This document shows, piece after piece, positions 10,796 through 22,400 of a stretch of 64,000 nucleotides of DNA; position 1 is the first letter of the stretch, and each line of letters begins with the position of its first letter. The stretch covers positions 18,654,146 through 18,718,145 of the forward strand of contig JAKCOZ010000001.1 in NCBI GenBank assembly GCA_022605955.1, written 5' to 3'. A program made the position numbers and the translations under genes. Under the pieces are notes generated by a model, which saw only the letters and a list, made by a program, of their open reading frames with translations, was not told the origin of the DNA and searched no databases. The stretch is from Rallus limicola (Eukaryota; Chordata; Aves; Gruiformes; Rallidae).

Positions 10796-13700
10796 GGTGC
10801 CCATCACTTACTCTCTCTGGGCTTCCGATCACCCAGGGGTCACGAACTGCTAACACTGCGGTCAGAAACTGCTGAAGCCGAGCTGGAAAAAGCAGTGTCG
10901 TGTCTACCGAGGCACCCCCAACATTTAATCTCAAAGTGTATTTTAGCAGAGCAACTTTAGTGGAATTTGTAGGGAAAGTCGTGTTTGTTTTGTTTTCTTT
11001 ATCCCCTTTTGGAACTGTAAATTTCTGTCAGCTGCAGAAATGTAAATGTTACACAAGAGCTGGGACTGCAAGGAAGGAGACTGCCAGCTGTGAGATAGAG
11101 CCAGCCTTATTATCCTGCAAAGGGGACTGAGGGGCGATTAATCACAGTATCAAACCAGTGTATGTAATGTCAGAGTACTTTCCACGGGGTTTACAAGACT
11201 TAAGCGTGTCTAGTTATAAATTATGCTGGTATTAAAAGCCAGGGACCAGCTGTCCTAAATTTCTAAATAGTCAGCTAAGTCTTTAGATTTACAATTCTGC
11301 TCCATCTGGGTGAAGCACAGCCTGCCTACACCTTTTCTTTAATCATACCACCCATATAAAATTAAAATCTCCGGCATTATTGAAGCACAGGCTTTTATTT
11401 GGAGCATCGGTACACAAAACCTTCAGGATGGGTGTTGCTAGTAGAGATCAAGGTTACAACGCTAGCAGTAGGAAACACGGGTTTCTACCCTCGCTGGGAC
11501 ACAGACAACTTCTGTGATAGCTTCACCTCGGAATGCTTCAAATCCCAATCTCGTAATGGGGATAATGGTGACGGGAGCTTCTCAGGAATGCGTATTAGTG
11601 AACACACCGAGAAAGATCAGATGGTGTTGAGGTGCTAACGGGTCATGCAAGTACCTGTGAGGCAGGGTATCAAACAGGACATTAGATTTAGACATGTTAG
11701 TGTCTGAATTGTTTGGCTCCAGATTGCAATGTGAGAAGGCCTGCGCAAAAATACTCTTTGGATATTTGGATTGTATGCTTAAGGTACTACATCTAAAGTT
11801 GAATCTGCCAGACTGGGCTGTCCTTTCAGCCTGGCTAGGTGTCAACAAGGAACAACTCCACTGTCCTCTGCAGAGTAATAGGGAAGAAGAATGAGGTGTG
11901 TCCAGCACTTTTGATTTTTTTCTTTGTTATTGTAAAAAGTTTGATATCACCATCACCATGATACACCTGGTCAATATCTATCAACATCTCAGATCAGTAT
12001 CTGAGAGAAGTGGAGTTATTCCATAACCTGACACTCGTGTAAATAAGAGACAGTTTGGCCCACACACAACTAGATTGTAATCACAGCTCCAGCACCACCT
12101 CCCTTCACTCTCTGGGCATGTAACTCCCATGAGTGTGTTTCTTCATGTCTTTAATAACATCTTTCCTGTGTGTTCTGAGGACTAACAAGATGAATACTTT
12201 GTAGTAAGTTCTAAAGATGATGGGTACTGTGTGACTATAATATACAGGACACATTCAGAGGAGAGTGGAAACCAAACCCTTCAGTCATCTTCTCAGTCAC
12301 TGAAAACGGAGAGGAAGGGGGCAGAAGTTACTGAAGGACCCTTGAAGGCATGGAAATTCGTTAATGTAACATGGAGTGTGTGCTGTTTATGGGAATTAGT
12401 CCACTTCTCACATACAACTGAGAGAAGTAGCCTGCGGTTACTTTTCAGGATGCAAAGGAGTGCCATAGCTTGATCCAGCAGCACGGCACATCTGTTTGGA
12501 AGGGATGGTGTGGAGGCTGTCTGTGCAGCAAGGCTTAACATTGTCTTCTGTACTAATATATGAGAGATGATCCAGAAATTTTTGAATGCATGTACTAGCA
12601 TTGCCTGGAGTAGTGACACCTGTGTTCAGTCAGTTAGGGCTTAGCTGATTCCCTGCTTTGATTTTGTTTTTCAAAGAGATGAACTTCTCTACAGTAGTAT
12701 GGATACAGGTTTTCAACCAGGACTGGATGGTGTACAATAACTACAATATTTGCCACTTAAAAGGTACGGTTCATAAACAGAAACCAGAGTGCTTTATTAT
12801 TTTAAATCACAAAATGTTAATTTTGTAAATCACAGCTAAACAATGACCAAGAAAGTTGGCTGGCCAGTGGCTGCTGGGACACCTTGGTTAATTCATTTAG
12901 CCTGTCTATACGTTCATTTTATAATCTGTAGAGATACTGCATATTATCCTGCCAACATCTATTAGATATTTGATATTCACCTTTGAGACCTATTAGTAAA
13001 GTACACTCTGGAAGAGCCCAGCAGCAGTTCTGAGTGTTTATTTATGTGAGAAGATTGTTATAGCGGGGTCAAAGTAACATGGAAGGTCAATGAAGAAACT
13101 GAAAGGAGAGCTCTCTCTGAATGCCTTTTCTGTGCCCTATCTGTGTGGGGGAAACTGCAAAAGGAAAAATAAAATAAAAAAATAGCATTTGGCTCCTTTG
13201 CCTAGATAAAACTTTAAGCCTTATACAGCCCTAAAAAATTTAGCAGAGAAAGAAGGAGAAAATAAAGACCTTGATCTTCATACGAGAAAGTTTGAGTTCA
13301 TGTTAGGTTAATGTCACCAAATAAAGAAATCTTTCGTTCTTCTAGTCCTCCACTAAGAACACACTGTTGAACACAATTAAGGATCTCTCTGCTTTACTGG
13401 GCAGCCACTCCACTTCATGCTGTGATCTTGTCGGATCCCACAAGCTAAGCATGACTGGGCTGGGTCAATAGTTGGTGTGAAAATTCCCAGGGAAAGCCAT
13501 CTCCTGCAGGTGTTGTTGACTGACCACAGCGGCTTTCTTCCCTCGGCCCCGCATGGATGTGCAGTGACAGTGCTAGGGGGCACTGCGCTGCAAGAGATGG
13601 TTACTGCTGCTGAACTACGCTCCTTGCAACATCTAGTACCTACCTCTTTGGAAAGGAAGGATGCTAAGCTGGATGTTAGGGTTAAAATTCAGGAGAGAGA

Positions 13701-16700
13701 ACTGACTTCATGGATAGCGCGCTGCAGTTTAATTCAGGAGGGTATCAGCACTGTAATTTTCTTTCCACAAGTCCTGCTTGGAAAGGACCATCCTGGATCG
13801 AGCTGCAGAGACTGAGAGAAAAGCACTTTTGGGTATCCCTTCAAGAGGCATAAGGTGTTCCCACAAATGAACTAAAGGCATGTTCACCTCCCTTCTGTGC
13901 CCATTTCATTGTGAGGGATGCTGGGCACTGGCAGAGCAGAAAGCTGCTTCTGAACTGACAAAAGCACCGGAATGAAAGTGGCACAGAAGGGTTTCATCAG
14001 ACTATAGGGACCACTGGCCAAAAAAAAAAAGAGTGGTGGGAGCAAGGGGAGCAGGAAGAAAGGAATGGGGGGAGAGAGGGGGAAAGAGAGAAAGAAATAT
14101 CCCCCACTATCACCAGAGAAGATAAAAAAACCCTGACATATGTAGTGGCTGAAAACACTGCCACTCACCACCAGACAGACCTCAGTTGGCTTCAACTGAG
14201 CATGGCATGAATGAAGTCATGAGACTTCAACCTGCAGTCCAAACAGTCCTGCCATCTCCACGAACAAGATATTAATTTTAAAAGCCTCTGAAGTATGGGC
14301 ATTTTTCCATTTTAACTTTTCCACAGTAACCTGACTTGATTCATGAGTGTGGAGTCCTGCCATTAACATTCTAAATCATCCATCTGCCAAGTTGATCAAA
14401 AGCCTCTTCTTGTCCTAAAAACTGTTCTTGAAATTGACAATCCTCATGTCTTTTATGCCAGCTCAGCATCACACCCTCTGGGAGATGCCATTGTTTTTCT
14501 GCTTTGATGCAGCAGGTGGGAAATGGTAGGTGCTTTCCGGAGCCGTCTACAGCACACTCACGCTTCTCATGGGGCAGGACAGAGTGGTCATGCAAAAGAT
14601 TCTCTCATTTCCTGATTATCTTTTCCAGAATGTTTTTTTCTGACACTGTCCTTTGAGAATAGGGTTGGGGTTTTTTTAATGTTCGTATTTGCTGGGATTT
14701 ATGTGCATCAAAAAGTTTGAAATACTCCTCTGTTAATTCCTCCATTGTATCAGTGAACTTCAGATGATACTTAAAATAAGAAGGCTCTTTCTTCAAAAAA
14801 GTCTTTGATTCTATAAATACATATAAAAAAAAACCCATCATTTGATCTTTTTCTCTGAGGTTGCAGAGGAATTATGTCACCTTCCTGTCTGCAAGCCAGA
14901 CACAGGTAACACTCTATTCCATTCTCAAAGTTTTATATACTTCCACAGCTCCAACGATTCTATACTGTTTAATCTTCAATGGTCCTGAGAGCACCCAGCC
15001 TGGGAGCAGACCACAGGCACCCTGTATCACTAGGAGTATTACATTATAAAGGCTGTAGAATATGAAATCACCCTCTTGGTAGTGGGGGGATCCTTCAGTT
15101 GGGCTGTGATGTGGCATCAGCTGCAGAAGGGCAACGAGGAAATATCTTTTAACAGGCTTATCAAGCTGAAAATGTTTCCTGCACATGACTGCTCCTTGGC
15201 CCCACTCCAGCAAAACACTAAGGCACATGTTCAACTTTAAGCACACAAGATGCTCTACTGAAGTCAACACAGGACCATTTACATGCACGAAGTTAAATAT
15301 AAGCTTAAGTGCATTTCTGGATCAGGGCCAAAGGGCTCAGTACCATGCAGGGTTCAAGCCAGGAGGCTGTGATTAGATGGCCTGACAGAGTCCGGGGGGG
15401 AAGGACACGACGCGATTTGCTTGGCTCTAGCTGCCTGTGCCTCATTCCAAGCAATTAATTTTCTCTCATTTTTGTTTATAATACGTTTTTCCATTTCTCC
15501 TGCTTTGCTTTCATGCTGCTGTAGCCATTTCCAAATTGAAGTTTTGTTTTTCCTTTTTTAAACCCTTCTAAACTGCATCAATAGCTTTAAGTGACTGAAC
15601 AAAGAGATTTCAAATAGATGAAGTGGTTCAAATGGTAATAAGAGATGGTGTTCCCAGAGCTTTGGAGGTTGGCACTAAGCAGAGGAGAGAGTGAGAGCGA
15701 TTGAAAATCACTTTTCTGTTGTTCCTTTGTATGAACTGGTTTCTGGCTTATGCAATGCACAGTAATTAAAATGGCTGGAATGCCTTGCATTTTTAAGAGA
15801 GCTTTAAGGCAGCTCTGTGGCATTGTGGCCAGCAAGAGTTCATGAGCTGCAATTGAGGTTTGACGTTTCTATCAGCGTAACTCAAAGAAGACAATATCTC
15901 TGTAGAGGCCTTGGTGGGGAGTTAGAGGAAGAAGGGATAGACACAGAAGAGTGGTAATATCTTCTCCTACCATCAGCTCCATGAGCAGCTATGGGACAAG
16001 CTTTCCTCTTGGTCAGATGAGAGAGCCTAAAGGTTGGTGTGGTCATTGGAGATCTCATTGCTTTCTTTCACTGTAACCTTAACGTCCTGCCCAAACTCAA
16101 ACAGCACTGACACTCTCTCTCACTGTAATCAGTTACTCGTAGTGTCTTCTCCTAGGTACTGCACAGGAAATTCTGTGAAAGAGGCTTGCATGTGAGTACC
16201 AGCCACTGCAGTGTTGGGTGTATTTTGGGGGGTCCAAGCAGCTCCCAGTGTTTAGCAGACAGAGACCCTGGCAGATTGGTAAGTCTCTCTGCTCCCTGTG
16301 TTGAGGTTTAGTCTGCTCAGCAGTGGTAAGGGAGGGTCTTGATGCTTTTCAGTCCTCTTGGCACAGTCCAGGATTTCATATTCCTATTTTTCAATTTTGT
16401 CATTGAAGGTGGCTGGCCACTGCCTCTCTGGTCTTCTCTGAGGAGCCGGCCTGGCTTCTCACAGTGATGAACCACCACAGAGCAGTAGGAGAGTTGAATA
16501 CAGCCTGGAGCCGACTGGCCTGAAGATATGGCCTTTTGAGCATGTTGAACAACCAGATCCTTCACCCCTTCTCTCTATGCTTCTCACCAGACTTCTGAGG
16601 AGATGGAGTGTGCCCGCTCCCTCATCTCCCAGCATAATCTTTCTCCCCAGTAGAGGACACTGTCAGGATACACTGGTCTTCACCATGCAGCACGAGTGTT

Positions 16701-18404
16701 GGGAGGTATAGAAAGATCTCGGATAGGAGACAATAATCCTGTATCTCTCAGGCCACCCTGAGGCTATCAGAGCTGTGGTACTTCCGTATGCGGTAGGCCA
16801 GCCAGTCCCTACAATATGACAATGGTTTTAAAGCTTGTTGGAATCCTCTGAAACCACCATACTTGTTAAAAGCAGAAAGAGTGGAACCAAGAGGCTGACA
16901 TTCTTCTTTTTTTCATATTAATGAGTACAGAGACAGTGTCAGGACTGCAGGAAGAGTCTTCTCTTTACCTGCAGAACAGGTGCAGCTACTGTTCCTTGCC
17001 TCTCCTTGCACAACCTGCATAAACTTCGTAGAAGAATAAGGCAGTCATTTCATCCCCGTAGTCCAGCTGTTTTTAGTTTCTCACCTGAAACTGCAAATAA
17101 ATATGTTAGTTACAAGAACGGTCTCTAATGAAGAGGGTAGTGTCCTAGCAGGGAGCAAACTCAATGATTCCTGTCATGTGTGTCAGCACATAGGTGTCAA
17201 AATGAGAAGCAGTTCCTCTGTGTGGAGATCTCAACAGAGCTCATTGCCTTGGCACAGGATATTTTTTAAATCCAAATTGACTTTTTCAATGCTTTTGTTC
17301 CCTTGTTCCCAGATCAATGCTGTATTCTAAACAGTAGCTAAGTGCTCGCTTACGGCAGGGCCTTCCCACACAAACTCAAGGTCCCAGCCAGTAGAAGCTG
17401 GGGGATTTCTGATGTGAGATTTCAGGGACAGATCTCTTTCTTCTCTGGGAAAAACAGCAGCACTTCTGCTTCCTCACTCTTTTGGAATTTTTCTCCATAA
17501 ATCTTGGCTTACAGTGTGGACAAAAGACGAGGAGATGGTAGATCTGCAGCCTTGAAGGGAGGACTCAGTCATTTGTTTATTGTCTTGCTCTTTCTGAGTG
17601 AAGAGCAACACATCCATCACAAAACCTTTTCAGGTCAGGAGTGTGAGTTCCACAACTAATGTATTAACGTCAGGAGTGAAGTGATCACTGTTTGATTTAG
17701 CACAGATATGCAAAAGTAGTGTTCTTTCTCCACTGAAGATAGAGGGAGCAATCCACAGCCCCCTTTCCCCTTTCCTTTAATCGGAAGGCCCTGAGCTGTC
17801 CCTTAGTTGTGACCTTCAGTGTGGCTCTGAGGAGTGTTTCAGCAGGAGACACAGAAGTATGGAAACACATCACAGTGTAATTACACAACCTTTCTGTTCA
17901 TTCAGCGAAGTAGGCCCCATTTCCATTTCATTGCAAGTGGTAATGGCTGCTCTGCAGCAAGACATCATCTCGAACAAGACACAGCCTGACTGGAGGTGAA
18001 GCCAAGAAAGAGGAACAGAACAAACTTCCTGGTTTTCTTCCACACTGAATGAAAGTATCTTCACCAGGGACTGTAGGGTCAGGATTATGACCATATGTTT
18101 TCTTAGCAGTAGCTTCAAAAAACAGCCTCCTGTACTGACAGAGTTCAACTCCTTTTGTTTCTAACTTTGTTTGTAGCAAGAGCAACATAGCAGCTCGGGG
18201 GAGGGGGGCAGGGGGGCTCTTCTGAAGGGAAGGCACACTGTGGGGAAATACACTTGCACCCCACTGGTACTACACAGGAAGGACTTCAAATGCATAGCAG
18301 AGGGCAGCGATGAGGACTGCCCAGAGCTGCCAGGAACCTGGAAGGTGCCAAATGTATGTATAGCTAATGTACCAGTAGTTGAGCTATGAAGGTATCAAAG
18401 CTCG
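10796..18404. other. TIMP3 upstream region, no gene recognised
   Basis: This is single-copy-looking DNA between the CpG island and the first CR1 copy, probably within a SYN3 intron (inferred). Six-frame reading shows only short open frames with no recognisable domain. A purine-rich tract at about 14021-14098 is the only low-complexity feature of note. No tRNA-like, CR1 or MIR sequence was recognised, though weak ancient repeats would be missed by eye. Confidence 0.6.
14021..14098 (+). repeat. Purine-rich tract
   Basis: About 78 bases consist almost only of A and G (an A11 run, then mixed GA and G6-type runs) with a few T or C interruptions. Such tracts can adopt triplex or quadruplex structures, but nothing else supports a function. 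Confidence 0.7.
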
Positions 18405-18589
18405 AATCATGGAATCACAGAATCATAGAATGGTCTGGGTTGGAAGGAACCCCAAGGATCATAGAGCTCAAACCCCCCTGCCACAAGCAGGGCCACCAAC
18501 CTCCAGGCCTGGATCTACACAAGGTTGCCCAGGGCCCCATCCAACCTGGCCTTGAACACTTCCAGGGACGGGGCATCCACTACCTCTCG
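18405..18589 (-). mobile_element. CR1 LINE, 3' fragment
   Basis: A short CR1 (chicken repeat 1, non-LTR retrotransposon) copy. Its 3' tail of ATTCTATG-like 8-bp units lies at the left end (about 18405-18431), so the element reads on the minus strand. The body contains the CR1 landmarks GGTTGGAAGG, CCACAAGCAGGGCCACCAAC and CCATCCAACCTGGCCTTGAA on the plus strand. It breaks off at about 18589, a 5' truncation typical of incomplete reverse transcription. It is very similar across its length to the matching part of the copy at 29459-30138, so both belong to the same or sister young subfamilies. Confidence 0.95.
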
Positions 18590-18795
18590 AACATGTGCCC
18601 TGAGGAAGTAAACACCTCGCTGTAGCTCTGCCCTTAGTAACAGTGCCTCCAAATTTCATAAAATGTTGGCCAAGCTGTCAGCATTAGCCCAGGTGCCCTG
18701 CTGTGGGTGCCTGGACTGTTCCAGTACATCACACACACTACGAGACTTTAGAGGTACTGAACATTGTGGTAGCTGGTGTCCCACAGCACATTCTC

Positions 18796-19420
18796 CTCTC
18801 CTCTCCTCTCCTCTCCTCTCCTCTCCTCTCCTCTCCTCTCCTCTCCTCTCCTCTCCTCTCCTCTCCTCTCCTCTCCTCTCCTCTCCTCTCCTCTCCTCTC
18901 CTCTCCTCTCCTCTCCTCTCCTCTCCTCTCCTCTCCTCTCCTCTCCTCTCCTCTCCTCTCCTCTCCTCTCCTCTCCTCTCCTCTCCTCTCCTCTCCTCTC
19001 CTCTCCTCTCCTCTCCTCTCCTCTCCTCTCCTCTCCTCTCCTCTCCTCTCCTCTCCTCTCCTCTCCTCTCCTCTCCTCTCCTCTCCTCTCCTCTCCTCTC
19101 CTCTCCTCTCCTCTCCTCTCCTCTCCTCTCCTCTCCTCTCCTCTCCTCTCCCCTCCTCTCCCCTCCCCTCCCCTCCCCTCCCCTCCCCTCCCCTCCCCTC
19201 CCCTCCCCTCCCCTCCCCTCCCCTCCCCTCCCCTCCCCTCCCCTCCCCTCCCCTCCCCTCCCCTCCCCTCCCCTCCCCTCCCCTCCCCTCCCCTCCCCTC
19301 CCCTCCCCTCCCCTCCCCTCCCCTCCCCTCCCCTCCCCTCCCCTCCCCTCCCCTCCCCTCCCCTCCCCTCCCCTCCCCTCCCCTCCCCTCCTCTCCTCTC
19401 CTCTCCTCTCCTCTCCTCTC
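18796..19420 (+). repeat. Pentanucleotide satellite, (CTCTC)n and (CCCTC)n blocks, 125 units
   Basis: This is an uninterrupted 625-bp array of 5-bp units. By my count there are 71 CTCTC units (18796-19150), one CCCTC, one CTCTC, 46 CCCTC units (19161-19390) and 6 CTCTC units (19391-19420). An imperfect first unit TTCTC lies at 18791-18795. The plus strand is pure pyrimidine and the minus strand pure purine. The CCCTC block reads as C4 runs separated by T, so its complement is a long series of G4 runs separated by A, strongly quadruplex-capable, while the CTCTC blocks favour triplex (H-DNA). The long Ser-Pro-Leu and Gly-Glu-Arg open frames across the array are artefacts of a stop-free repeat. 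The exact unit count may be affected by assembly or polymorphism. Confidence 0.99.
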
Positions 19421-22400
19421 CCTGACAGTTGACTGTGGGGCTGCTCCACAGCATTAGCTCCCATTCTTGCCATCCCCCAGTATCTGCAGCTCTGATTTTA
19501 AGCAATGCTTAAAGCTAATGTGGGAAGAGATTGAGCTCTCACCAGACAAGCTAGGGATGCAGGAGGGCTCTGCTTAGACAGCTAGCTGAGGTCAGTGAAG
19601 CAAGTGCTCTCAGTGTACAAGTGTCATGCAGTACATGAGAGGGTTCTACAGTTTTACTCATAGGATCGTCCATGGGAAACAATAGAGTCTGAGCAGCAGC
19701 AGTTTCTTCCAACAGAGAAGTAGCTCTCCAGATAAGTATTTTATGTATGTTTCATTCGGATGTGTCTTCATGTTCTGCAGATAATAACCAAGCATTTTTA
19801 ACAGAAATCTTGTGTCCTCTTCTCTCCCAAGTGAGTGGAAAGGGAAGGAAAGGATGAGGTCTGCTCAATGCAGGCAAATCCTTAGTACAGCTAGAATAGG
19901 AGGCACTAATCTGGTCTCCCTTATCTCACAGGATAGCTATGGGAATACCTTCCAAAAGCATTGCAATTCTCTTTCCCACTCTTCAGATTAAATGATATAT
20001 TGCTGGAGGAAACCTTTCCCACTGATAGTCACAGAGTCATTTTTGTTTCAAGGAATTTATCATGCCAAAGAAGCAGGATCATCAAAAATAGCACAGCCTG
20101 CTTCTTGGAAGGAGAAAGAGCAAACTAGGAAGGGAATTTTTTACTTCATTTGAAATTAGTTTCCCCATCCAGAATAAACCTTCACCTTTGAACATCTTAT
20201 ATAATGGCAACTTAGCCTAGAGGGGCTAGTATAGCATTAGCTGTGCGTAGCTGTAAGCAAATAGCACCACAGAAAGCTGGCTGAAGGAAGCAAAAACTTA
20301 TTCACAGTGAATGTGAGAGCATTTACTTCTCCTCCTTGGTGACAGAACCTAGCTCCTTAACTTAGACAATGCCTCCGGCTCCCCTAAGGTGTTTTCACAG
20401 GCAATTACTTCACACACCCCCCCAAAACTGTAATCTGAAGGACAAGCAACATAGCCATTGAGTTTTATTTTGAGAAAAGGCTTTGAGAATAGAAAGGAAA
20501 AAAGAAGAGAGGCTAGTGCTGTAAAAAAACCCTCAACTTATTCTGTCAGGCATTTCTGGGCAGGAGGAAGGAGGGCAGGCTTTAAAGCCATGCCTATGGC
20601 TGCAAGTAAGGGATAGTTCTCAAAGGATTCCCTTAATCAGATTCTGCAGAAGATAGGCTGTAATTCACTCCATGTCTTATTCTAAGGCCATATGCTCTGG
20701 TCACGTGAAGATTTACAGTCCTGAATTTAATGGCTGTGGAGAATCTGAAAAAATTATGCAAGAAATCATGTTCCATGATAACTGAGGCCTCACACAGCCG
20801 TGCTTTCTAACGGCTGCTTCTAACTCGATATATGGCCCCTCTAGGGCTTTGTAAGGGGAAGGGGAGAAAAAGGGGGAGCTGCTGATCATTGCCATATGTG
20901 AGAAGCATCCCTTTCTGCACGTGGGTGTGACGTCCGTGTTATCACAGAGGCTGAGTGCTGCATACCACCCTGTTTCCTGTTTCCAGTCAGCATCTTGCTG
21001 CTGGAGCAGGAATCCCATATCGCTCAGTGCTGCAGTTACAAAAGAGGAAAATGATGGCCAGTGGAGGGGGAAGGGGTGGGGGAAATCCTCTTAAATAGCT
21101 ATGTAGGATGTCTGGGTAGGGATGTGAGCCAAGAGTCCTCAGAGGCAGTAGAATAAGTAGGAGTTTAGCAAACAACTGTTTTCTTTCTTTGACTAGTGTT
21201 CCTCAGAGACCTCTGTACTCCAGTTCTCAGAGCTAATTTTAGCTATTTGTGGTTGGCCCGTTCCTAATGTCCCTTTCCTATCTCACACACACTAAACCTT
21301 GGGATACTCTCTGTGGGCTGACAGATGACGTGAAAACCTCTAATCTGCAGGTCAAATATAAAAAAATGAAGTGGGATCAGGAAACTGGAAGCACGATTTG
21401 TTTTTTCCAAATAAGGGCGACACATTCATATTAGAAGTTCTTCACATACCAAGTTTGTGGGGTTTTTAAGTATATGAGGGGAATGACTTATTCTTGAAAA
21501 CTGTATTGTAACCACCAAAGATATTATCATCCTGTGGACACTGCCTTTCCTATGCAGACTATGACCAACATGCTTTCATTATTTATTGGCACCACTTTTC
21601 TGTAAGAAAACCAAAACCACATTGTCCCAAACACTGTACTGACATGCAACAGGCAGAGTGAATCCCTGCCAAAGGGCAGAGAGTACATGTTAGAGAGGGT
21701 TCAAAATGAGCACAGTGGCAATAAAGCTGTGATGCCAGGAGTGAAGGAGCTTTGCAGCATGTGGCACTCATACCACAGATGCCATGTCCATGGAAGTCTG
21801 TGTTTTACCTGCTGTACACACCTGCGATGATTTGATGTCAATGCTTGATTTTCCACAAAACTTGCTATACAGTCTGTGATTGATCTGATGTCCAGAGGCA
21901 CCACAGGGTACAAAAGAAAGGTAAAAGGTCTAGTATGACTCCTCCTATTTTCAGTAAATATCCCTAGAAACTTGAGCAACAGGTGGCACTTTTTCTTGCC
22001 CTAATTTTTTGTGGATTCCCTCTCCTGATCTCCCCTCCTCGTCACATACAGATCTCTAGAGGATGCTCTGCAGGCCCAAAGTATTTGCTCTGAGTCATGT
22101 ATGTGTGGGACTGTGATCTACAAAAGGACATATGGATCATAAGGGATCTGGAAGAGATGATGGCTCTGCTCTGTATGAAAACTAAGTCTGGGCCTGGGAA
22201 ACAGATCAGTAACCTTATTTTCAGTTGATAGATTTAAGAAGGCTTTGAGTCAGGTGAGGATCCTGGAAAGCTGTTTAGGAGGAGAAAAGGGTAGTTATTA
22301 TGTCCCTTAAGGACAGGAGAGCACTATTCTTTGAGCTGACAGAGGCCAGATTTATGTTATTTATGGGGCAGACAGCCCTGGTTTTGTTTTGGACCAGAAA

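Noticed and set aside
10515..10934. 139-codon minus-strand open frame upstream of TIMP3
   Set aside because: It lies in a CpG island where stops are rare, has an Arg- and Ala-rich composition typical of random GC-rich DNA, and overlaps the promoter region.
18663..19505. Long open frames of repeated Ser-Pro-Leu (plus strand) and Gly-Glu-Arg (minus strand), up to 264 codons
   Set aside because: They are produced by the stop-free pentanucleotide array in all frames; neither composition nor context suggests a protein.
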